DNA of 64,000 bases from Flavobacterium sp. (GTDB lineage: Bacteria > Bacteroidota > Bacteroidia > Flavobacteriales > Flavobacteriaceae): the NCBI GenBank assembly GCA_020403245.1, contig JADBYA010000057.1, positions 24,095 to 88,094 of the forward strand, given 5' to 3'. A program made the translations under genes and the position numbers. Below are positions 58,103 through 64,000 of this stretch, one piece after another (the first letter of the stretch is position 1; each line of letters starts with the position of its first letter). Below the pieces are notes generated by a model. It was not told where the DNA came from. It worked only from the letters and a program-made list of their open reading frames with translations, and did not search any database.

Positions 58103-59290
58103 ATGAAACGAGTTGTTGTTGGTCTTTCTGGAGGCGTTGATTCTAGTGTTGCTGCTCATTTGCTGAAAGAGCAAGGTTATGAAGTCATAGGTCTCTTTAT
58201 GAAAAATTGGCACGATGATTCGGTCACAATTTCTAACGAATGTCCATGGCTCGAAGACAGTAACGATGCACTTCTAGTTGCTGAAAATCTGGGAATTCCT
58301 TTCCAAACAGTTGATTTAAGCGAACAATACAAAGAAAAAATCGTTGACTATATGTTCGATGAATACAAAAAAGGACGAACTCCAAATCCTGATGTATTGT
58401 GCAATCGTGAAATAAAATTTGATGTTTTTATGAAAATTGCTTTAAGTCTTGGTGCTGATTTTGTGGCAACAGGTCATTACTGTAGAAAAGGAGAAATTCA
58501 AGTTGATGGTCAACTAGTTTATCAACTCTTGGCTGGAAAAGATGGTAACAAAGACCAATCCTATTTTTTGTGTCAATTATCGCAAGAGCAATTAGCCAAA
58601 TCACTATTTCCAATTGGAGAATTAACCAAACCCGAAGTTAGAGAAATTGCAACCCAATTGGATTTGGTTACAGCCGAAAAGAAAGATTCGCAAGGATTGT
58701 GTTTTATTGGAAAAGTACGTTTGCCCGAATTTTTACAACAACAATTACAACCCAAAGAAGGTTTGATATACGAAGTAGATTATAATAATCCAAAATACAC
58801 TCAAGAACAACCTGTTTTTAATTCTTTGGAAGATCAACTAGCTTATGAATCCAAAGGGATATTATATACACCAGATGACGGAAAAGTAGTTGGTAAGCAT
58901 CAAGGCGCTCATTATTTTACCATAGGACAACGAAAAGGATTGAATGTTGGAGGAACCAAAGAAGCACTTTTCATTATTGCCATCGATGTAAAAACCAATG
59001 CTATTTACTCAGGTCAAGGTGCCAATCATCCTGGTTTGTTTAAAAAAACGTTGAAGGTAGCCAATAATGAAGTTCATTGGATTAGAGAAGATTTAGCTTT
59101 GAATAAGGGACAAACCATGAATGTAATGGCTCGTATTCGCTATCGTCAAGCATTACAAAAAGCAACTTTATATCAATTTGAAAGTGGATTATATGTTTCT
59201 TTCGATGAACCGCAATCTGCCATTACTGAAGGACAATTTGTAGCTTGGAATATTGGAGATGAATTAGTTGGTTCGGGAGTAATTTCATAA
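58103..59290 (+). CDS. mnmA: tRNA-specific 2-thiouridylase MnmA
   Basis: MnmA thiolates U34 of tRNA-Lys, -Glu and -Gln. The 395-residue protein has the PP-loop [12 protein letters not shown] near 7-18, the first catalytic Cys in [12 protein letters not shown] near 100, the second in QGLCFIGK near 200 and the [10 protein letters not shown] segment. It is longer than E. coli MnmA because of a loop near residues 210-250. Confidence 0.95.
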   Translation: MKRVVVGLSGGVDSSVAAHLLKEQGYEVIGLFMKNWHDDSVTISNECPWLEDSNDALLVAENLGIPFQTVDLSEQYKEKIVDYMFDEYKKGRTPNPDVLCNREIKFDVFMKIALSLGADFVATGHYCRKGEIQVDGQLVYQLLAGKDGNKDQSYFLCQLSQEQLAKSLFPIGELTKPEVREIATQLDLVTAEKKDSQGLCFIGKVRLPEFLQQQLQPKEGLIYEVDYNNPKYTQEQPVFNSLEDQLAYESKGILYTPDDGKVVGKHQGAHYFTIGQRKGLNVGGTKEALFIIAIDVKTNAIYSGQGANHPGLFKKTLKVANNEVHWIREDLALNKGQTMNVMARIRYRQALQKATLYQFESGLYVSFDEPQSAITEGQFVAWNIGDELVGSGVIS

Positions 59291-59316
59291 ATTAGCACTT
59301 TACAAAATGTAAAATT

Positions 59317-60939
59317 ATGAGAAATCTTTATCATATTTTATTTTTCCTATTTAGTTTTTTGGGATTTTCTCAAGAAGATGCATGGGTTTATTTTAAGGAT
59401 AAACCAAATTCACAATACTATTTTGACAATCCTTTACAAATGCTTTCACAACGTTCTTTGGACAGAAGAGTTAATCAAAATATTGGGTTGGATATAAAAG
59501 ATATTCCAATTCATCAACCTTATGTTGAACAAATTAGTGCTTCCTCAGGAATAATTGTAAAGGCAAAATCAAAATGGTTGAATGCAGTTCATATTAGAGG
59601 TTCGGTTACAGCTATTCAAAGTTTAACTTCTTTAACTTTTGTTGACCATGTTCAATTTGCAAATGATTTATTAAATTTTTCAGGAAGAATAACTCAGAAT
59701 ACAGCTTCTAAAACTTTCAATAGTGTCAATAAGAACTTAGATGTTAACACCACTTTTAATTATGGGAATTCAACAAATCAAGTTCAAATGCTCAACGTTC
59801 ACTTGTTGCATCAAGCCAATTATACAGGTACAGGGAAAATAATTGCTGTTTTGGATTCGGGATTTTCAGAAGTAAACACTATTGCGCCTTTTAGTAGAAT
59901 GTTTTCAAATGGATTGTATCTTGGAGGATATAATTATGTGGGAGGAAATTCTAATGTTTTTTCAACTCACAATCATGGTACGATGACATTGTCTTGCATG
60001 AGCGGCTATGTTGAGGGAGAATTAGTAGGAACTGCCCCAGATGCCCACTATTACTTATTTATTACAGAAGATGTGTCAGAGGAAAACCCAGTGGAAGAAA
60101 GTTATTGGGTAGAAGCAGCCGAAGAAGCAGATAGGTTAGGAGTTGATGTTATTTCAACATCTTTAGGTTATTTTGGATATGATAATCCCAATTATAGTCA
60201 CACTTATTCTGATATGACCGGTAATGTGGCATTTGCTTCTCGAGGAGCCAACATCGCTTTTTCTAAAGGAATGATTGTGGTAGCAAGTGCTGGAAATTCA
60301 GGAAATTCTACAGAACCCCATATTGGTGTTCCTGCCGAAGCTACAAACGTAATTGCAGTTGGTGCAGTAAAATTTGATGAGACATACGCTACTTTTAGTT
60401 CTATTGGGCCAAGTTTTGATGGAAGAGTCAAACCAGATTTAATGGCAAAAGGACAAAGTGCCACGGTTTCTAACACTAATGGGAATATTGTTGACGCCAG
60501 TGGAACTTCATTCGCATGTCCCATCTTGGCTGGTGCAGTTACAATACTTTGGCAAGCAATTCCTTGGGCCACTAATCAACAGATAGTAGATTTTGTAAAA
60601 CAATCAGCCGATCGATTTGCAAATCCAACCAATCAATTTGGTTATGGAATACCAGATTTTCAATTGGCTTTAAATATGGCTCAACTTTCTGTAAACACAG
60701 ATTTAAAAGGAAAGTTCTTGGTTTATCCAAATCCTACAAATGAATATTTTTATGTGTCTTTTCCTAATGGTATCGAGAAAGCTGAAATCAAACTTTATAA
60801 TAGTATGGGACAAAAAATTTCTGAAAAGGAATTGAATTCAAGTAATTTAATTTCTATGGAAAATTTAACTTCTGGAATGTATTTTTATAAGATAGAGAGT
60901 AATTCACTCATTCAATCAGGAAAAATAATTAAAAATTAA
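59317..60939 (+). CDS. Secreted S8 subtilisin-family protease with T9SS sorting domain
   Basis: This 540-residue protein has a signal peptide (to about GFSQ, residue 20), an N-terminal prodomain-like region (25-150) and the subtilase triad: Asp in IIAVLDSGFS near 179, His in STHNHGTM near 221 and Ser in SGTSFACPI near 397. The oxyanion Asn lies in ASAGNSGNS near 326. The C-terminal 75 residues (LVYPNPTNEYFYV through GKIIKN) form a type A T9SS sorting domain. It lies 26 bp after mnmA. Confidence 0.92.
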   Translation: MRNLYHILFFLFSFLGFSQEDAWVYFKDKPNSQYYFDNPLQMLSQRSLDRRVNQNIGLDIKDIPIHQPYVEQISASSGIIVKAKSKWLNAVHIRGSVTAIQSLTSLTFVDHVQFANDLLNFSGRITQNTASKTFNSVNKNLDVNTTFNYGNSTNQVQMLNVHLLHQANYTGTGKIIAVLDSGFSEVNTIAPFSRMFSNGLYLGGYNYVGGNSNVFSTHNHGTMTLSCMSGYVEGELVGTAPDAHYYLFITEDVSEENPVEESYWVEAAEEADRLGVDVISTSLGYFGYDNPNYSHTYSDMTGNVAFASRGANIAFSKGMIVVASAGNSGNSTEPHIGVPAEATNVIAVGAVKFDETYATFSSIGPSFDGRVKPDLMAKGQSATVSNTNGNIVDASGTSFACPILAGAVTILWQAIPWATNQQIVDFVKQSADRFANPTNQFGYGIPDFQLALNMAQLSVNTDLKGKFLVYPNPTNEYFYVSFPNGIEKAEIKLYNSMGQKISEKELNSSNLISMENLTSGMYFYKIESNSLIQSGKIIKN

Positions 60940-60962
60940 ATCTGAAATTCAATTCAGTTTAC

Positions 60963-61907
60963 ATGAATAAAATTACCCAACTTTTTAAGATTAAATATCC
61001 TATTATTCAAGGAGGAATGATTTGGAATAGTGGATATAAGTTAGCCAGTGCTGTTAGTAATTCGGGAGGATTAGGATTAATTGGAGCAGGTTCTATGTAT
61101 CCAGCTGTTTTGAGAGAACACATTCAAAAATGTAAGTTAGCAACTGATAAACCTTTTGGTGTGAATGTTCCAATGTTGTATCCCAATATTGAAGAAATAA
61201 TTAAGATAATAATTGAGGAAGGAGTAAAAATTGTATTTACTTCCGCTGGAAATCCTAAAACTTGGACAAGTTATTTGAAAGAAAAAGGAGTTACCGTTGT
61301 TCATGTAGTCAGTAGTTCAAAGTTTGCTTTGAAAGCTCAAGAAGCAGGAGTCGATGCTGTTGTTGCAGAAGGATTTGAAGCTGGTGGACATAATGGAAGA
61401 GAGGAGACAACAACTTTTACTCTTATTCCTATGGTGAAAGAGCAGATAAAAATTCCATTGATTGCTGCAGGAGGGATTGCCACTGGTAAAGGAATGTTGG
61501 CTGCTATGATTTTAGGTGCTGATGGTGTTCAAATGGGGTCTCGATTTGCAGCTTCTTTTGAAAGTTCATCTCATATTAATTTTAAAAATACTATAATAAA
61601 TGTTAAAGAAGGGGACACTCAGTTGACATTAAAAGAATTGGCTCCAGTTCGATTAATAAAAAATAAGTTTTACAATGACCTTGAAGATTTGTATGCTAAA
61701 TGCCCAACTCCTGAAGAATTGAAAACACTTTTAGGCAGGGCAAGGGCAAAGAGAGGAATGTTTGAAGGTGATTTAGAAGAAGGAGAATTAGAAATTGGTC
61801 AAATTGCAGGATTAATTCACGAAATTAAATCGGTAAAGGAAATCATTGATGAGGTGATTTTTGAATTTGAAAATGTAAAACAAGAATTTTCTAGAAGTAT
61901 TTTTTAA
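60963..61907 (+). CDS. NAD(P)H-dependent flavin oxidoreductase, nitronate monooxygenase / FabK-like
   Basis: This 314-residue FMN TIM-barrel protein has PIIQGGMIWNSG near 15-26, FGVNVPM near 60, EGFEAGGHNGREE near 136-148 with the His, and AAGGIATGKGM plus GADGVQMGSRFAAS near 170-200. These fit the nitronate monooxygenase / enoyl-ACP reductase II superfamily, and the exact substrate cannot be assigned. It follows the subtilase gene by 23 bp. Confidence 0.82.
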   Translation: MNKITQLFKIKYPIIQGGMIWNSGYKLASAVSNSGGLGLIGAGSMYPAVLREHIQKCKLATDKPFGVNVPMLYPNIEEIIKIIIEEGVKIVFTSAGNPKTWTSYLKEKGVTVVHVVSSSKFALKAQEAGVDAVVAEGFEAGGHNGREETTTFTLIPMVKEQIKIPLIAAGGIATGKGMLAAMILGADGVQMGSRFAASFESSSHINFKNTIINVKEGDTQLTLKELAPVRLIKNKFYNDLEDLYAKCPTPEELKTLLGRARAKRGMFEGDLEEGELEIGQIAGLIHEIKSVKEIIDEVIFEFENVKQEFSRSIF

Positions 61908-62276
61908 TTCATTTTATTTTATATTTTGATGTAAATGGGTTTGTGTTTAATAGCAAACTTATTAACATTTTTTTTGTTATTAAAAGTCTGCTAAGTATTA
62001 ATAACTTTTACTTATTATTTTTTATTAATTTATAATCAATCACTTCTGTAAAATTAATTGAGCGCATTATATGTTAATAATGTTTATTATTTTGTTTATA
62101 ACAATTTAATAAGTCAAAACACATCCTAAAAATTATAAGTAATATAGTGGCTATAATTTCACGCAAACTATTTCAACTATTTTTTAATTGTATTATACTA
62201 TTTATTGTTTAGTTTGATTGTTTTCTTACATGAAGAGGAATGATGTTTTATGGATTTAAAATAAATTGAATTGATT
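61908..62276. other. 369-bp AT-rich intergenic region before the adhesin gene
   Basis: I see no gene, no hairpin terminator and no exact TAnnTTTG box. Seven-base near-matches (TATTTTG) occur, and the run includes several TTATTAATAA-type words. A promoter for the large adhesin gene is expected here. Confidence 0.5.
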
Positions 62277-64000
62277 ATGAGAATAACTACTCTTGCCAAA
62301 AAATATTTTTTTTGTTGTGTATTGATCTTGGCATTATTAGGGTATAACAGTATAGTTTATTCTCAATGTCCAACTGTAACTAATTCTGCTCAGTCTTTTT
62401 GTGATACACAATCACCAACAATCGGGAGCTTATTTGCAGTAAATAATGGAGGAGGTATAAGATGGTATGCAAATGCAATAGGCGGAAGTGCTCTTTTGAA
62501 TTCGGTAAGTCTTGTAAATGGAGAAGATTATTTCGCTGATGATAACACTGGAAATTGTGGACCTAGACAAAGAGTAGAGGTAACGATTTATTCAGCACCT
62601 ACTGGAGCAAACTTTCAAGGTGTTTGTGTAACAAGTCTAAGTCAAGCAACTCCTCTCAATCCCCAGTTCTTTATTTCTGGTAATAATCTTCAATGGTATA
62701 CTGTACCTTCTGGTGGTAGTCCTTTACCAAATAATGCTGTATTGAATGATAATACAATTTATTATATTAGTCAAACTAATCCAGATACTGGATGTGAAAC
62801 ATCTAGGTTTACTCTATTTGTGAATGTTGGACTTGTTCCTACACCTTCGGGCAGTTCGGTTCAAGAATTTTGTAATGTAACTGGCGACCCACCAACTGTA
62901 GCAGATTTAGTTGCGTCAGGCACTAATAATTGGTATTTAACTCCTTTTTTAAGTATTCCATTAGATCCCACTACACCACTTGTAAATGGACAATCTTATT
63001 ATGCTACTACTGTTGATCCTCCATGCGAGAGCAGTACTAGATTGGAAGTTTTGGTTACTTTATATGAACCAAATGATGCTGGAACGGACGGCAATAGAGG
63101 AGTTTGTTTAAATCAAATTCCATCAACGGCTCCATTTGATTTATTTGGTTTATTGGGAGGTTCGCCTGATATCACAGGAGTATGGTCAGGTCCAATTCCA
63201 ACAACAAATGGATATCAAGGGACTATTGACGTGTCAACAATGACTTTGATAGGAAGTCCTTATGTATTTACATATACTGTTTCTTCTGCTTTATGCGCAC
63301 AAGATACAGCGACTGTTACTATATCAATATTGCCTTTGCCCTCCGTTACAATTAGTGTAAATAATACCAATATATGCTCTGGGGATGGTGCAACAGTAAC
63401 TTTTACAGGAACACCCAACGCTACAGTAACGTATTCGATAAACGGCGGAACTAATCAAACCATTGTATTAAACGGAATTGGAACAGCAACGATTTCAAAT
63501 ACTTACACATTGTCTACTACTTATACCTTAATTAGTATTGTTTCCTCAAGTTCGCCAAGTTGTAGTCAATTACAATCAGGAAGTGTGACTATTTCGGTAA
63601 CGCCAGACCCAACGGCAAGTGCGATTTTTAGTCCAACCACTATTTGTGCCAATGGAAATTCATCACTCACATTTACAGGAACGGCCAATGCCACGGTAAC
63701 CTATTCAATAAACGGCGGAGCAAACCAAACCATAGTATTAAACGCAGCAGGAACGGCAACAGTACCGGGAACCTATACTATAAACACGACCGTAACCTTA
63801 GTAAGTGTAACCACAGCAGGAAGTCCGAGTTGTGCCAAAGCACTCACGGAAACGGTAATATTAACGGTAATCGACCCAACGGCAAGTGCGATTTTTAGTC
63901 CAACCACTATTTGTGCCAATGGAAAGTCATCACTCACATTTACAGGAACGGCCAATGCCACGGTAACCTATTCAATAAACGGCGGAGCAAACCAAACCAT
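62277..64000 (+). CDS. Large Ig-like-repeat surface adhesin, N-terminal part (runs off the window)
   Basis: An uninterrupted frame from the ATG at 62277 to the end gives at least 574 residues. It has an extended signal peptide (ITTLAKKYFFCCVLILALLGYNSIVYSQ), then three Ig-like modules of the Ig_7/CHU_C-associated type with the recurring WYxxxxGGxxL and CxTxR/C pattern (for example IRWYANAIGGSALL, LQWYTVPSGGSPLP and NWYLTPFLSIPLD). Next comes a spacer module and then SprB-like repeats with TFTGTxNATVTYSINGG. Such proteins are usually T9SS substrates with a distal sorting domain. Likely a gliding or attachment adhesin. Confidence 0.85.
   Translation, partial: MRITTLAKKYFFCCVLILALLGYNSIVYSQCPTVTNSAQSFCDTQSPTIGSLFAVNNGGGIRWYANAIGGSALLNSVSLVNGEDYFADDNTGNCGPRQRVEVTIYSAPTGANFQGVCVTSLSQATPLNPQFFISGNNLQWYTVPSGGSPLPNNAVLNDNTIYYISQTNPDTGCETSRFTLFVNVGLVPTPSGSSVQEFCNVTGDPPTVADLVASGTNNWYLTPFLSIPLDPTTPLVNGQSYYATTVDPPCESSTRLEVLVTLYEPNDAGTDGNRGVCLNQIPSTAPFDLFGLLGGSPDITGVWSGPIPTTNGYQGTIDVSTMTLIGSPYVFTYTVSSALCAQDTATVTISILPLPSVTISVNNTNICSGDGATVTFTGTPNATVTYSINGGTNQTIVLNGIGTATISNTYTLSTTYTLISIVSSSSPSCSQLQSGSVTISVTPDPTASAIFSPTTICANGNSSLTFTGTANATVTYSINGGANQTIVLNAAGTATVPGTYTINTTVTLVSVTTAGSPSCAKALTETVILTVIDPTASAIFSPTTICANGKSSLTFTGTANATVTYSINGGANQT
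63606..64000 (+). repeat. 267-bp (89-residue) near-identical tandem repeats in the adhesin gene
   Basis: A unit starts at 63606 and again at 63873 (267-bp period). The 128 bp of the second copy visible before the end differ from the first at one base that I can see (AAT versus AAG). A more diverged copy of the TYSINGG module precedes them near 63400-63480. The repeats are noticeably richer in C and G than neighbouring DNA. Confidence 0.9.

Noticed and set aside
62230..62259. Nine-codon leader peptide before the adhesin gene
   Set aside because: Such short frames are expected by chance in 369 bp of AT-rich DNA; no regulatory structure accompanies it.
63644..63961. Two short frames (both strands) inside the adhesin repeats
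   Set aside because: They lie within the long open adhesin frame that runs off the window and reflect its repeat composition.

Overview
The window looks like chromosomal DNA of a Flavobacterium-like member of the Bacteroidota. It is AT-rich, its genes lack Shine-Dalgarno sequences, and several promoters fit the Bacteroidota type (TTTG, about 19 bp, TAnnTTTG). Three secreted proteins carry or imply type IX secretion (T9SS), and S46 peptidase, fasciclin lipoproteins and a repetitive Ig-like adhesin are typical of the group. I see no rRNA, tRNA, CRISPR array, complete insertion sequence or prophage.

Layout. 1-6.5 kb: purK-purE and the start of an M3 peptidase on the minus strand, with a DUF6364/PIN toxin-antitoxin pair placed directly in front of purK. 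Divergent to these are hpt, adk, a CNNM/CorC membrane protein and obg. 6.6-21 kb: a T9SS M43 protease, an S46 dipeptidyl-peptidase, a TPR protein, mpl, a 125-bp tandem palindromic repeat array, radC, a YjjG-type phosphatase, rarA, a rhomboid protease, a Uma2-like nuclease, rlmB and a BamA/TamA-like outer-membrane protein. 21.2-38.8 kb: one uninterrupted str-S10-spc-alpha ribosomal super-operon, rpsL to rplQ, with secY, infA and rpoA, no tuf between fusA and rpsJ, a clear promoter at the front and an intrinsic terminator at the end. It has two oddities: a run of 20 heptamers between rpsJ and rplC, and an L17 with a long acidic repeat tail.

38.9-46 kb: carA and eno, then a roughly 2.4-kb accessory island between two 83-bp direct repeats. 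Each repeat looks like the whole eno / DJ-1 intergenic region. The island holds a decayed RHS gene whose intact tip encodes a candidate toxin, an overlapping lipoprotein-like gene that may be its immunity protein, a RelE/ParE-type toxin-antitoxin pair and a relic reading frame. Beyond it on the minus strand lie DJ-1/PfpI-like, SOUL heme-binding and 19-cysteine four-helix copper-binding proteins. 46-64 kb: guaA with an apparently leaderless promoter, a LysM/periplasmic-binding protein, OsmC, a DUF3820 gene whose start has been invaded by an inverted repeat, pyrG, yidC and proC. Two fasciclin lipoprotein genes follow, separated by a decayed copy of the 3' end of proC, which is evidence for segmental duplication. 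Then come a MORN/YwqK-like protein, mnmA, a T9SS subtilase, a nitronate monooxygenase-like enzyme and the first 1.7 kb of a large repetitive adhesin that runs off the end.

The core genes group into nucleotide synthesis (purE, purK, hpt, adk, carA, guaA, pyrG), translation, and envelope biogenesis (mpl, yidC, secY, BamA-like). The most unusual material is the RHS-tip island, the proC-fasciclin duplication, the dispersed palindromic repeats (two copies inside genes) and the heptamer tract inside the ribosomal operon.
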